Below, piece by piece: positions 30,267 through 40,021 of a DNA stretch of 44,421 nt. The stretch comes from a virus: positions 1-44,421 of IMG/VR virus record IMGVR_UViG_3300032282_002981; one strand, given 5' to 3'. A program made the position numbers and the translations under genes. Each line of letters begins with the position of its first letter. Position 1 is the first letter of the stretch. The notes beneath the pieces were generated by a model. It did no database searches, was not told the DNA's origin, and saw only the letters and a list, made by a program, of their open reading frames with translations.

Positions 30267-31937
30267 TTAATCTCTCTGGAAACAATGTCCAGAACTACAA
30301 CCACCGTGTCCACCAGGACTGAGTGATCCGTTTATTTCTGTTGCTGTATCGGTGGAAAAAACCAACGTGCCTGCACGATTATTCTGTGCGCCATCGTATA
30401 GCCCAACTAGATAGCCTTTGGTTTGACCTATACCGTAGTTCTCTTCACCTGAGTTACTACAAGGTTTGGTAGCTGTACCTGCACTACTCACAGTAGTTGA
30501 GTTGGCAAAGTTTGCTTTGTTAAACGTATATCCGCCTGCATAGTCACCTTGGGCGCCGCCGTAGCCATAACCAATCTTACCGCTGAGCCCTTTTTGCTGA
30601 CCGTGCTGTCCGATGCGTACATCTGCAGATGAAACTGTTTCGTTGGAAAATATCACTTTGGCTGTGCTAGTGTCAGTTGACCACCAAACACCAATCAATT
30701 CGCCCTGTATGGCACATCCGTGGCCGGACCAGGAAGCACCACCTATGTTGGCAAAAGTTTCGTTTGAGATTGTGAATCTCTGCATGTAACCTACGCCTTC
30801 GCCTGCTGTGTATATCTTTGTGCGGTCTGCATTGGTTGCCGATCCACTGTTATTTGCGGCTGCTCCTCCGCTGAGGGTGGTCATTTTAGCCTCAGTTCTT
30901 AGATTGAATTTGGTTGCAGCAGAGTTGTTAAAGATGTAACCTACGTTATCACTACAACCGCCTGACTTGTAGTGATAGTTGTCAACACATCCATCGCCTA
31001 GGTTAGTTGATGTGTCATTGGAGTGCAGTACTCGATTGGCGTTTGACCACAAACTGCCGTTCTGATATCCACCTACCATGTAGTTACGTGTGATGATCTG
31101 GCGATACAAGAAAGGAACTGTTTGTGTAAACGTATATGTTCTTTCGCTGTACTGTGCAGTTCCTCTGCTGGCATCGGTAGCACGTATAGTAAAAGTATAT
31201 GCGGTACCGTCGGTATTGATACCAGCAGGTGTGTATGTACCTGTTACAGCACCAGTAGATGTATCAAGTGAAAATCCGGTAGGCAATGCGCCTGATGATA
31301 TAGAATATGTTAAGTTACCCATCTGGAATGGATCATATGCAGAACGTCCTGCATTAATCGTTGATGACCCAGTTGCGCTGTTTATGTGAAAGGCAACATT
31401 TGATCCACTAGGAGCCGACACAACGGTTGAAGATGTCAATCCGCCACCATTCAACGTAAAGTCAAATATGTACATGGCAGAGTTGTTGTCATAGGTATAT
31501 GTTCCTACAGCAAAATCTTTATAGTACACGTTGATCGTTGCACCATAACCTGAGATATATGATGTGTTGGATTCGTTTAATGTCCAGCCGGTAATATCTA
31601 CTGCGTTCCATGCTGTTGATCTCAGCATGTACGCACGACATGGGCGTGTCAATGTAAATGTAGCTGTGTCAGTTTCGTTGACTGAAAGCGAAGTTAGTTT
31701 ACCTGGTCCAGATAGATAGGCTGGCAAACTGACATAGGTTTGCCAAAGAGCTGCGTTAGATGGCGTAACCAGACCTGTAGCAGAGCCAATATACAGTTGC
31801 ATATTGCTCACAGGAGTTGCAAAATGACTACCAATGCTGGTTGTTACACCAGCATTGTCTAGTGGGGTAACACCTGAGTGGTATCCCCCAATCCCTTTTG
31901 CTTCAAAGTTTCCGCCTACACTTCCAAAAAATGGCAT
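30267..31937 (-). CDS. Tail-fibre/adhesin-like protein, copy A of a tandem pair
   Basis: 556 aa from the ATG at 31937 (GGAGA 7 nt upstream; a TTG one codon earlier is ignored). Same architecture as the 558-aa neighbour: near-identical first 20 residues, He_PIG-like Ig domain (LTYSISSGALPTGFSLDTST, VTGTYTPAGINTDGTAYTFT), the ITRNYMVGGYQNGSLWSNAN block and a GGHGGCSSGHCFQRD C-terminus. Differences concentrate at residues ~25-200 and ~320-480, suggesting diversified binding surfaces on a common frame. 28 bp separate the two genes. Confidence 0.75.
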   Translation of the reverse strand: MPFFGSVGGNFEAKGIGGYHSGVTPLDNAGVTTSIGSHFATPVSNMQLYIGSATGLVTPSNAALWQTYVSLPAYLSGPGKLTSLSVNETDTATFTLTRPCRAYMLRSTAWNAVDITGWTLNESNTSYISGYGATINVYYKDFAVGTYTYDNNSAMYIFDFTLNGGGLTSSTVVSAPSGSNVAFHINSATGSSTINAGRSAYDPFQMGNLTYSISSGALPTGFSLDTSTGAVTGTYTPAGINTDGTAYTFTIRATDASRGTAQYSERTYTFTQTVPFLYRQIITRNYMVGGYQNGSLWSNANRVLHSNDTSTNLGDGCVDNYHYKSGGCSDNVGYIFNNSAATKFNLRTEAKMTTLSGGAAANNSGSATNADRTKIYTAGEGVGYMQRFTISNETFANIGGASWSGHGCAIQGELIGVWWSTDTSTAKVIFSNETVSSADVRIGQHGQQKGLSGKIGYGYGGAQGDYAGGYTFNKANFANSTTVSSAGTATKPCSNSGEENYGIGQTKGYLVGLYDGAQNNRAGTLVFSTDTATEINGSLSPGGHGGCSSGHCFQRD

Positions 31938-31955
31938 CAAATGTCTCCTTGACTA

Positions 31956-34900
31956 TTAACCAAACGAGCTCAATTGTCCATATACTGTGAAAGTTCCGTT
32001 AGCATTGACCAACAAGAATGTAACGATATCTGTCTTGCTTGCCCTACCAGTAGGTGTTGTACCACCTGCCCAGTTGATAGATATTGCGTTACCATCACGT
32101 TGGAATGCGCTTGGTATGTATGGTGTAGCACCTTGTGACAGTATCAATGTCAGTGTGATTACTCTGTCTGACGTTGTTGGTATGTTGGTAAAGTTGGCAG
32201 TAAAGTTAGCTGAAATACTGCTGTGATAGAACACATCACCTGTTGAGTAATCATGTGCTACTGTACCAGTTGCGCCGGTCTTTCTATTCATTACTTCAGT
32301 GATCTGTTGCAATGTAGTTGTACCACCAACTGCCAACGATGTCAATGTACCAACGCTGGTCAAGCTAGAACTTGTAACACCTGAACCAAGTGCAGTACCA
32401 CTCAACACACTTGTGCCGTTGATGTAGTATGCCTTGCCGCTGGCTAAGTTGATATGTTCACTGCTGTTCCAAGATGTTGTTGCGTTTGTATACTGCCAAG
32501 TCTTGTCAGTTGCGCCCTTGACAGTTATACCGCCGCCGTCTGCTGTGACGTCAGTAGCGCCGCCTGCGTTGAATGTCACAGAACCAGCAGTATTGCTTGC
32601 TGTTGTTGTGATACTGATCTGTGTAAGGCTGTCAATACTTGCGATGGTACATGTACCACCAAACACACCTGCACCTGAAGTTCTTGTCAATACCATGCCT
32701 GGGATCAAACCGTTTACTGAGCTTAGTCCAGTGATGGTTGTTGATGTTGATGTTCCGCTGATCGTACCAGTGATACCAGTTACCGCAGTAACGTAAGCCA
32801 ATTCCATGTTCTTGTCAGATACACGAACGTTGGTTGCGTCTTGATATGAAATCAAGCCATTTACTTGCATGTTACCGTTTACCACAAGATCGTTACGTAC
32901 TGTGGTTGTACCACTTGTAGCACCCAAGTTCAACGATGTAGCGGCACCAAAAGCATTAACTGTCAACAAGCTGGTATTGAACAATGTCAATGTACCAGTT
33001 GAAGTTGATGCAATAGTTGGGCTTGTACCGTTTACGTTCAGTGTAGTGGCGTTGGCCAATGTCACTGTTGCGTTGTTGATTGTGGCTGTACCAGTGCTTG
33101 CACCAACAGTCAATGTAGTTGCCGCACCTGCGAAGTTAACAGTAGTTGCCGTGGTGTTGACTAACGGGAACGATGTTTGGTTAGTTACGATACCACCTGA
33201 TCCGTTAGCATTCAATGTACCTGCAACTGATAGTGAACTGTTAGCATATACTGCACCACCAATACCAACACCGCCTGCTACTTGCAATGCACCTGACTGA
33301 TAGTTTGTTGAAACATCAGTGCCTGTTAATACCAATGTGCTTGCTTTGAACGGTGCATAGTCAATGCCTACACCGGTAGCAAAGTTAACTGTGCTTGTTG
33401 GTATTGCACCTTGTAGTGTCTTGAACAACTTGAAGGTTGCATCGTTGTGATCTCTTACCAAACCAGTAAATATTGACTGTCTTACTGGCGTAGAGATTGC
33501 GTGTGTTGCCGCAGTTGAACTGCTTGCGCCACGTGTACATCCAGCCAACTGTGCGTAAGATGTGACTGTTACGCCACTGTTATGGCTGGCCGCTGTGGTT
33601 CCGTTAGCACCACGTGTACATCCAGTCAATGTGTTTGTTGACTTGCCGGTGTAAGTGATCTGTTCAGATTCAATCAATATCGTGCCGGCAGTTGGGAAAG
33701 ATGCTGCCGATGTCAATGCAATGCTTGTGGTGCTATTGTTGATAGCGCCGTTTAGTGTAGTTGTTGCTGCCGCTGTGATGCTGGTATAGGTGATCTGTTC
33801 GTCTTCAAGCAACACGCGACCAGATGCGGCAAAACTTGTTGCTGATGCGATAGTAATCGTTGTATCGGATATACCAACTACTGTAACAACAGTCGAGCTT
33901 GCTGTGGTTGTTTCACCAAAGAAGCCTAAGTCAACTGTGTCACCTACGTTGCCTTTACCCATACGGATCATCGGATCGCTAACACTCAATGACTGTGTGC
34001 TAACACTTGAACCTGTACCGCCTACAGTAATCGTTCCTGTGATCGCTACGTTACCACCAACGTTCAAGTTACCAACGATACCAACACCGCCTTGTACACG
34101 CAATGCGCCTGTGCTAGTTGATGTAGATTCTGTTGGGATGTAGATTTCAACACCAGCAGGTGCGCCTACTCTATTCTGACCAATAATACGCATACGTTCG
34201 TTACCAGCATCAAAGCCGTTTGTAAAGAACGCAATGTCGTTGTGTGAACCATTTGAATCTGTACCAACTAACAAGTCACCTGTACCTGCTGTATCAATTG
34301 GTGCAGAGAAGAACAAGTACCCAGTACCTGGGCCTGTAACAGTGAAGTTAGGGTCTGCGTAGTTGGCAGATGTAACACCCAAGTCAATCCAACCACTTTC
34401 GTTATCGCCGTCAGATGAGTAAGCAATAAAGTCTGTAGATGCGCTTGAACCACTGCTCAAGTTCTTGACAGCAAATTGTACGAACTCGTTTGAAGAACCA
34501 GTGAACACACCAGTTGCACCAGTTAATCCAAATAACGTAGTACATACGACTGTTACGCCACTGGTATGGCTAGCGGCTGTTGTACCATCATAGGCGCGAC
34601 CACCAGTGGCAGTCAATGTATTTCCAGCTTTACTGATGTATTGGATGTTCTCACTACCGATGGTAATGATACCGTGGCTTGGGAACGAGCTGGCATCTGT
34701 CAATACGATGCTTGTATCGATGCTGTTGATTGAAGTAGCCAGTGTGGTAGATACCGTAACATCCTGTGTCAATGCACGTGCATCAGCACCTTGATAGATA
34801 GCATCACCGACGGCATGTATGATGCCTTCAACTAGCAAGCCTGGAACAAGTCCATCGTGCTCGGCACCAACTAAACGCATCTTTTCGTTGCCGGTTGTGA

Positions 34901-37900
34901 ATCCGCCGGTTGTGAATACGATGTCGTTTTGCTGACCGTTGCCGCTGGTGCTTATGTACAAGTTACCATTGGAAACAATAGTTACAGTTGTACCATTAGC
35001 ATGGCTAGCTGCCGCTGTGCTGTTTGCACCGCGTGTGCAACCTGTAAATGTCGTGGCTGTTTTTCCTGAATATGTAACTTGCTCTCCATCAATATACAAT
35101 GTGCCAGCAGTTGGGAAGTTATGTGTTGAGCTTACTGTGATTGTGCTTGCACCACTGCTTAATGTACCACCTGTGATGGTAGTACCTTCTGGTGCACTCA
35201 TGAATAGGTAGCCGTCGCCTGGACCAGTTACACCATATGCTATATCGGCAAACTTGCTGGATGTAATACCTAGATCAATCCAACCAGAGTTGTTATCACC
35301 AATGTCCATATAGGCAATAAGGTCGGTACTGGCCGATTCGCCTGAATTTTGATTCTTAAGAGCTAACTGTACGAATGCGTCGTTATCAGCTGTAAAAATT
35401 GCTGTGGTATCTGTGAATCCAGTATAACCAGCAGTATCATTTGTCAATGTTTCTGCATCTGGACCAACAAACAATGCTTTTTCGTTTGATAAGAACGCAC
35501 GATCAGCATGTATATCCTGCCAACGATAAGAACTGCTACCTAGATTGTACGTAGCATCTTCGCCCGGAGTCACATCTGATGTGATCTGTGGGAAATAATT
35601 CTTCACAGCATATTCAGTAGGAACAGCAAGATTACTGTTACCACTTAATGTTGCGTCTGCTGAGAATTCGTTAATCGCTTCACCAAGCTGTGCACCGATA
35701 CTACCAAGTCGCAAGCTGGTCAAACCACTCAAGTCGAACGCACTAGCGTTCAGTGTTGCACGACCAGTTGCCTGGTCGATCTTGAAGTATTCACCAACTC
35801 GGAAGTTACCGTCTTGGTCAGTTGACACATAGAACACACGACCTGGGTATGTTTCAATAACTTCGTTACCTTGGCTTGATGCCTGCAATGGCAATCCAGG
35901 ATAGTTTGTTGTAGATCTGGTACCTGTACCAATGCTCAAGAAGTCGTGACCTGTTAGTCGGCACTGGCTGTATGCATAACGGATCTTGGTGCCAACACCC
36001 GGATTGCTTGCAACAACTTTTTCGTTAGCCAAAACAAGTATAACTTTACTTGAACTGTTTACCCAGTTTGTTGCGCTTTGGATAACATAAGTTCCTGTAT
36101 CACCAGATGTGAATTCGATAGAACCACCTGGTTTAGGTTCAGCACTCAATCCTGTTACAACCAGGATGAATCCTTTTTGTCCACTCACACCGCCTGTTGC
36201 GATAGTTGCAGTTGCTCCGCTGGTTCCACCTGTGATGGTTTCTCCTGCTTGGAATGTACCGCTAGTTGAGTGGTAATAAATCTTGTTAACTGAAGTTTGT
36301 ACGTTAACGATAGTACCAACTGCTCCGCTGGTTCCACCAGTAACAGTTTCGTTGGCAACAAACTCGCCTTCTAGCGTGATCTCAGAGTATTCTAACTGAG
36401 CACCGTACAGCGTACCGTTCAGTGTTGTTTCGCTGTCAAGATATCCTTTAGATACCGCACCATATGTACCATATGAGTTGTTACCGTTCAACGAACGTAT
36501 CTTACCACCAGCTGTGGTCACGTAACCAATATGGCAGTAGTATGTAAAGCAAGAAACAATTTCAGCTTTACCATCATCGTTTACCCAGAAACCAATACCG
36601 CCGTCGTTAACGCAGGTAAAGGCATGGAAAACCATTGACTTCAAACCGCTAGTATGTACAGTACCATCAACGATCGCACCAACACCACCGTTGATACCAA
36701 ATGCCGCGCACTCTAAAACGTATGGTGATTTTGTTGAAATTGGACTGCTTGGATTGAATCCTACGAACACACCACCAACTGTCGCGCCGCTTGGGTCTTC
36801 TGGGTCACCAATATCAGCTTCAAATCCACTCATGCCGGAGAAGAACATGCGATTCAACATGGTAGCATCGCCTAGACGCCACATAGTGTCGCCACTGACT
36901 GTTGCACCTGAATAGTCTACAGCAATAGTTCCTGCTGTGGCGGCTACAGTTTGTGAAGCAAAAGATACAGTGATACGTGTTTGTCCTGTACCTGGAGTAT
37001 CCGTTTCTACATCGGTGATTGTACAAGTACCGGTAATACCTGACACAGTAGCACGTGATCCAACTGCCCAATATGAGCCAGTCGTACCTGTTTCAGTTAG
37101 ATCGTCGGAAATAATAATTGTAGTTGATGTACCTGTGACTGGTGCAACGTCTGCGCCTGGGTTGCTGATTACTATTGGTTGAACTTTAGTAACACGCTGG
37201 CCGTCACCTTGTACTGTTACATTGTAAGGAACATCAATTGGAAGGATTTCAGTATAGGTACCAGTTTGTACGTGGATAACAGCTGGCCCTTCTACTTGTG
37301 AACAAGCATATTTGATAGTGCGGAATGCTTGTGTTAAGTTGGTACCGTTGTTTTCGTCACTACCGTCAAGACTGACATAGTATACGTTTTGTGCAGTAAC
37401 CAATGGTTCCCATGTAGGGAATCCATCAACTATAACCAGTGCATGGCCATCTGGACCGACTGGCAGACGTTCGTTACCTTCTGCACCGTAAACAACCAAG
37501 TCACCGTAGGTTGTTGTTGGAATCGTTAAGTCTGCGTCCTGTCCTTTTGCAGCCATCAGTTCCCATTTGCCGGCAGCGAGGTCAGCCGCAAATGAGTTTG
37601 AACTTGAGTGTGCAGTTACGCAAATGTAAGCAGAACCAGCATGATTAACAACGTCATCCTTTACATATGGATGACCAATACCGCCACCATATGATGTTGC
37701 AGTATTGATGATATTGAATTCACCCGCCATCATGGCATGGTATTGGCAGTTATAATACAGCGTATCTGGTGCATCTTCAGGAACAGTAAACTGGATGATA
37801 CCGCTGTCGGTACCGTTTCCGCTTACGCCATCAACTTGCGCATCTCCTGTACCAGTGCTGTTCGCTGTTTTGATCCAGAAAGGATGCCCTGGTGCATTGA

Positions 37901-38069
37901 TTGAAAAGTTATAGGTGGCTCCACGAGTCAGATCCACAGTTGGATCGTTTCCGCCTAAAATTACGTAGTTAGATGAGCCGTCGTTTGTGACTGTAATTGA
38001 GCCTCCAGAAGAGCCGATCCACTCGCCCTTCCAAACAAACTTCAATCGCCCTAGCTTAAATTCTGCCAT
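31956..38069 (-). CDS. Giant tail-fibre-like virion protein (2037 aa) with cupredoxin-like N-terminus
   Basis: Largest gene of the window. Residues ~20-120 look like a cupredoxin: APGHPFWIK (His62) and YYNCQYHAMMAG (Cys108, His111, Met113/114), the order of type-1 copper ligands. Residues ~130-172 resemble a carbohydrate-binding module (VKDDVVNHAGSAYICVTAH). YYVSLDGSDENNGT and AVIHVQTGTYTEILPI begin a pectin-lyase-like right-handed beta-helix. Then come typical marine-phage fibre phrases (FRVGEYFKIDQATGRA, NLGSSSYRWQDIHADRA), several CTRGAN repeats, and a C-terminal SFG-ending domain (LVNANGTFTVYGQLSSFG). GAGGAT before the ATG and a late-type box upstream. No tail chaperone peptidase domain was seen. 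Confidence 0.82.
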   Translation of the reverse strand: MAEFKLGRLKFVWKGEWIGSSGGSITVTNDGSSNYVILGGNDPTVDLTRGATYNFSINAPGHPFWIKTANSTGTGDAQVDGVSGNGTDSGIIQFTVPEDAPDTLYYNCQYHAMMAGEFNIINTATSYGGGIGHPYVKDDVVNHAGSAYICVTAHSSSNSFAADLAAGKWELMAAKGQDADLTIPTTTYGDLVVYGAEGNERLPVGPDGHALVIVDGFPTWEPLVTAQNVYYVSLDGSDENNGTNLTQAFRTIKYACSQVEGPAVIHVQTGTYTEILPIDVPYNVTVQGDGQRVTKVQPIVISNPGADVAPVTGTSTTIIISDDLTETGTTGSYWAVGSRATVSGITGTCTITDVETDTPGTGQTRITVSFASQTVAATAGTIAVDYSGATVSGDTMWRLGDATMLNRMFFSGMSGFEADIGDPEDPSGATVGGVFVGFNPSSPISTKSPYVLECAAFGINGGVGAIVDGTVHTSGLKSMVFHAFTCVNDGGIGFWVNDDGKAEIVSCFTYYCHIGYVTTAGGKIRSLNGNNSYGTYGAVSKGYLDSETTLNGTLYGAQLEYSEITLEGEFVANETVTGGTSGAVGTIVNVQTSVNKIYYHSTSGTFQAGETITGGTSGATATIATGGVSGQKGFILVVTGLSAEPKPGGSIEFTSGDTGTYVIQSATNWVNSSSKVILVLANEKVVASNPGVGTKIRYAYSQCRLTGHDFLSIGTGTRSTTNYPGLPLQASSQGNEVIETYPGRVFYVSTDQDGNFRVGEYFKIDQATGRATLNASAFDLSGLTSLRLGSIGAQLGEAINEFSADATLSGNSNLAVPTEYAVKNYFPQITSDVTPGEDATYNLGSSSYRWQDIHADRAFLSNEKALFVGPDAETLTNDTAGYTGFTDTTAIFTADNDAFVQLALKNQNSGESASTDLIAYMDIGDNNSGWIDLGITSSKFADIAYGVTGPGDGYLFMSAPEGTTITGGTLSSGASTITVSSTHNFPTAGTLYIDGEQVTYSGKTATTFTGCTRGANSTAAASHANGTTVTIVSNGNLYISTSGNGQQNDIVFTTGGFTTGNEKMRLVGAEHDGLVPGLLVEGIIHAVGDAIYQGADARALTQDVTVSTTLATSINSIDTSIVLTDASSFPSHGIITIGSENIQYISKAGNTLTATGGRAYDGTTAASHTSGVTVVCTTLFGLTGATGVFTGSSNEFVQFAVKNLSSGSSASTDFIAYSSDGDNESGWIDLGVTSANYADPNFTVTGPGTGYLFFSAPIDTAGTGDLLVGTDSNGSHNDIAFFTNGFDAGNERMRIIGQNRVGAPAGVEIYIPTESTSTSTGALRVQGGVGIVGNLNVGGNVAITGTITVGGTGSSVSTQSLSVSDPMIRMGKGNVGDTVDLGFFGETTTASSTVVTVVGISDTTITIASATSFAASGRVLLEDEQITYTSITAAATTTLNGAINNSTTSIALTSAASFPTAGTILIESEQITYTGKSTNTLTGCTRGANGTTAASHNSGVTVTSYAQLAGCTRGASSSTAATHAISTPVRQSIFTGLVRDHNDATFKLFKTLQGAIPTSTVNFATGVGIDYAPFKASTLVLTGTDVSTNYQSGALQVAGGVGIGGAVYANSSLSVAGTLNANGSGGIVTNQTSFPLVNTTATTVNFAGAATTLTVGASTGTATINNATVTLANATTLNVNGTSPTIASTSTGTLTLFNTSLLTVNAFGAATSLNLGATSGTTTVRNDLVVNGNMQVNGLISYQDATNVRVSDKNMELAYVTAVTGITGTISGTSTSTTITGLSSVNGLIPGMVLTRTSGAGVFGGTCTIASIDSLTQISITTTASNTAGSVTFNAGGATDVTADGGGITVKGATDKTWQYTNATTSWNSSEHINLASGKAYYINGTSVLSGTALGSGVTSSSLTSVGTLTSLAVGGTTTLQQITEVMNRKTGATGTVAHDYSTGDVFYHSSISANFTANFTNIPTTSDRVITLTLILSQGATPYIPSAFQRDGNAISINWAGGTTPTGRASKTDIVTFLLVNANGTFTVYGQLSSFG
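33480..35180 (-). repeat. Repeated ~65-aa modules in the giant protein
   Basis: At least four modules of the form SFPxxGTIxIxxEQITYTGK, TLTGCTRGANxTTAASH, xSGVTVT are encoded at about 35170-34980, 34755-34550, 33905-33780 and 33760-33480. The DNA motif for CTRGA recurs in most copies. These look like stacked beta modules lengthening the fibre. Confidence 0.75.
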
Positions 38070-38090
38070 ATGATTATCCTCGCCTTGATC

Positions 38091-38098
38091 TATTTATC
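38091..38098 (-). promoter_or_regulatory. Late-type promoter of the giant fibre gene
   Basis: Minus-strand GATAAATA starting in the stop codon of the 117-aa gene, 21 nt before the giant-gene ATG. TTGAT and ATCAA flank it as a 5-bp inverted repeat. Confidence 0.6.
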
Positions 38099-38450
38099 AA
38101 ACGTCTTCTGAATAGGTACGGTTCCCGAACTTTAGAACCAATTCACCATCATCATTTATGTAATAGGACAAAATCTTATCGTCCCACCTGAATTGCTCAT
38201 AGTTAAGATTTTGGTAAATCAGCTCGTGCGTTTCAGGGTCTCTACCCTCAACAAAATCTACCCCAAATTCAAAATCAGTGTAATTTCCATCATCACCGCC
38301 CGGAGTGTTGATTATCAGGGTATCTGCACCGCTCTGACTATCAAATCTTCCAAGATAGAGTGTTCCGTCATCAGCACGTCTTAGACCATAGAAAAATCTA
38401 TTCTTCTTAACGGAATCGTTTTCTGGGCTACCGCCAATGTATGTGGTCAT
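38097..38450 (-). CDS. Small virion-type protein (117 aa) of the fibre cluster
   Basis: Resembles small structural proteins that sit next to large fibre genes in marine T4-like phages; no biochemical role known. Seen: KNRFFYGLRRADDGTLYLGR, NYTDFEFGVDFVEGRD and LNYEQFRWDDKILSYYINDD, all beta-rich. Acidic, no Cys. The ATG overlaps the 112-aa stop by 4 nt (ATGA), so the two are coupled. Its stop lies inside the late-type box of the giant fibre gene. Confidence 0.75.
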   Translation of the reverse strand: MTTYIGGSPENDSVKKNRFFYGLRRADDGTLYLGRFDSQSGADTLIINTPGGDDGNYTDFEFGVDFVEGRDPETHELIYQNLNYEQFRWDDKILSYYINDDGELVLKFGNRTYSEDV

Positions 38451-38785
38451 GGTATAATCTCACTATAACTTAGTAGCACGTCTGCGCTACTATCCAATGA
38501 TGATGTTATCAGTAACTGCTGTCTGTAGTACATATTAAACTTTTGATCGCCACCACAAACTACCAACGAACATCCAGGTAAAATTTCAATATTTTTGAAC
38601 AACCAAACTGATGCAGATGAGTCCAAATCTAGGATTCTTGCATTCACTTGTATAACCTCATCGGTAACATTTGCCACATTGAAACTTAGTATTACTGCAT
38701 ATTTAGTCACGTCTGTTTCCAGCAGGACAGTTTCGGTTGTTCCGCAGCCTGGACTTATCGTGTTTTTGAGTTCTGTTAGGGCCAT
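38447..38785 (-). CDS. Small virion-type protein (112 aa) of the fibre cluster
   Basis: Beta-sandwich-like: ALTELKNTISPGCGTTETVL, YAVILSFNVANVTDEVIQVN, EILPGCSLVVCGGDQKFNMY, then SSLDSSADVLLSYSEI. The pattern matches small phage structural proteins found beside fibre genes in marine myoviruses. GGATAA serves as ribosome site and overlaps the stop of the 397-aa gene 4 bp upstream. Attachment to baseplate or fibres is an inference from context. Confidence 0.72.
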   Translation of the reverse strand: MALTELKNTISPGCGTTETVLLETDVTKYAVILSFNVANVTDEVIQVNARILDLDSSASVWLFKNIEILPGCSLVVCGGDQKFNMYYRQQLLITSSLDSSADVLLSYSEIIP

Positions 38786-38789
38786 ATCG

Positions 38790-39983
38790 TTATCCGTAAA
38801 TCATTGCTGTTGACAACATTTCTAGAGGGTCTGCTGATCCTCCACCGCCTCCGCCGGTTGCGGAAATTGTGATTGCATTCTGTGCTGGAATCGTGTTTAG
38901 TGTTATATTTGCACCTGCTACAAGTTTGAAAGTGTCGCTAGTAACGTCAGCTGTCACTGATGTTTTGCCTGGTACCTCAATCGTTGCAAAGTAAGGATTT
39001 ACTTTGAAAGTTATTTTGTTTGATGCTGGTACTGTATCAATTACCATGCCTGAATCAGTCGCTGGCTCAATGGTCAGCGTATCGCTGGTTGCATCTGCTG
39101 TCACTGAAGTCCGACCAGTAACAGCTACTTTATCAAAGAAAGGAAGCACACCAATGGTCAGCGTGTTTCCGCTGGTAGTCAAATTCAAACCAGAATTTAC
39201 TGCTTTTGTGATAGTAAATGTATCGCTTACTACATCAGCTGTGATCGGGCTTTGTCCAGTCACATCAACAGTTGAGAAGAAAGGATTTACACCCAAAGTA
39301 ACTGTATTTGTTTGTGGTATAGTATTGATTACCAAACCTGAATTTGCTACCGGTGCAATCGTTAAAGTGTCTCCGGTGACATCTGCTACAACTGTTGTTC
39401 TACCAGGTACTGCGATTCCAGCAAAAAATGGATTTACACTGATAACTCCATTTAGCTCGTCATAGTATGCGCCAGCACCGGCACTGATAGCTGCTCGAGC
39501 GGCACTGATATGAAAGTATTTGTTGGTAGCACCTTCTGGTATGACATCAGTGCTAGGAATATTGACTGCTAAGTTGATATGATTTGACGCATCATCGTAC
39601 ACCACATCAATATACTGATGTGTGCCGCCGGTAAACAATGGTGCAATAACATCTTGTATTTGTTCGTTTGTGATGTGCTGTCCTACATAGTTCAACACAC
39701 CAGTTGTTGGATTGTATTCTAAATCTCCTGTAACAGTGAGAGCCAAGCGGGCTACTTCTGTTATGTCTGATTCTAGTAGATCAATGATTCCTGTTGTTAC
39801 GTTGTACGACAGTAATCCGCCTGATACGTTTATTGCGTTTCTTGCACGGTCGTTGGTATAATAGCGGTGGAGCGTTCCCTCGCTAATGGAATCTGTTGTT
39901 AATGCGGCTATCTGGTCTAGTACATACTGCTGATCAGCAATATCTACATCCAGCATGCGCCGTGGAACACGTGTCAAGCTCAT
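38790..39983 (-). CDS. Repeat-containing fibre/baseplate protein (397 aa)
   Basis: N-terminal ~40 residues are helical (RRMLDVDIADQQYVLDQIAA) and may dock to the virion. Residues ~35-185 carry short fibre motifs (EGTLHRYYTNDRARNAI, EGATNKYFHISAARAAI) also found in the 769-aa fibre protein, so they share ancestry. Residues 186-375 are four repeats of ~49 aa, ending in a Gly-rich linker and short hydrophobic tail. No Shine-Dalgarno is visible; a late-type GATAAATA lies 7 nt before the ATG, so transcripts may begin at or within 2 nt of the start codon. Confidence 0.78.
   Translation of the reverse strand: MSLTRVPRRMLDVDIADQQYVLDQIAALTTDSISEGTLHRYYTNDRARNAINVSGGLLSYNVTTGIIDLLESDITEVARLALTVTGDLEYNPTTGVLNYVGQHITNEQIQDVIAPLFTGGTHQYIDVVYDDASNHINLAVNIPSTDVIPEGATNKYFHISAARAAISAGAGAYYDELNGVISVNPFFAGIAVPGRTTVVADVTGDTLTIAPVANSGLVINTIPQTNTVTLGVNPFFSTVDVTGQSPITADVVSDTFTITKAVNSGLNLTTSGNTLTIGVLPFFDKVAVTGRTSVTADATSDTLTIEPATDSGMVIDTVPASNKITFKVNPYFATIEVPGKTSVTADVTSDTFKLVAGANITLNTIPAQNAITISATGGGGGGSADPLEMLSTAMIYG
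38859..39428 (-). repeat. Four ~49-aa (147-bp) repeats in the 397-aa protein
   Basis: Each unit reads (F/Y)Fxx(I/V)xVxG(R/Q/K)(T/S), then ADxxSDTxTI, a Gly-hydrophobic turn, and (T/I)xxVNP. Lengths are 49, 47, 49 and 45 residues. Likely stacked beta-hairpin modules. Confidence 0.85.
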
Positions 39984-39990
39984 GATAAGT

Positions 39991-39998
39991 TATTTATC
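39991..39998 (-). promoter_or_regulatory. Late-type promoter box at the 397-aa gene
   Basis: Minus-strand GATAAATA in a 38-bp gap; 7 nt (ACTTATC) separate it from the ATG at 39983. Confidence 0.6.
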
Positions 39999-40021
39999 AA
40001 TAGGACAGCGATGGGTTTGGA

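Larger units (their letters stand above)
28562..31937 (-). repeat. Tandem gene duplication (two ~1.67-kb paralogues)
   Basis: The two fibre genes are co-directional, almost equal in length and align end to end. Clear DNA identity can be read between 29317-29393 and 31010-31085, and between the first ~100 bp of each gene, with blocks of divergence between. Confidence 0.9.

Noticed and set aside
28562-31937. Diversity-generating retroelement acting on the duplicated fibre genes
   Set aside because: No reverse transcriptase, template repeat or adenine-biased variation is visible in the window; a simple duplication explains it.
33480-35180. CRISPR array or tandem regulatory repeats
   Set aside because: The repeats are in frame, encode beta-rich modules of a fibre protein and have coding, unequal spacers.
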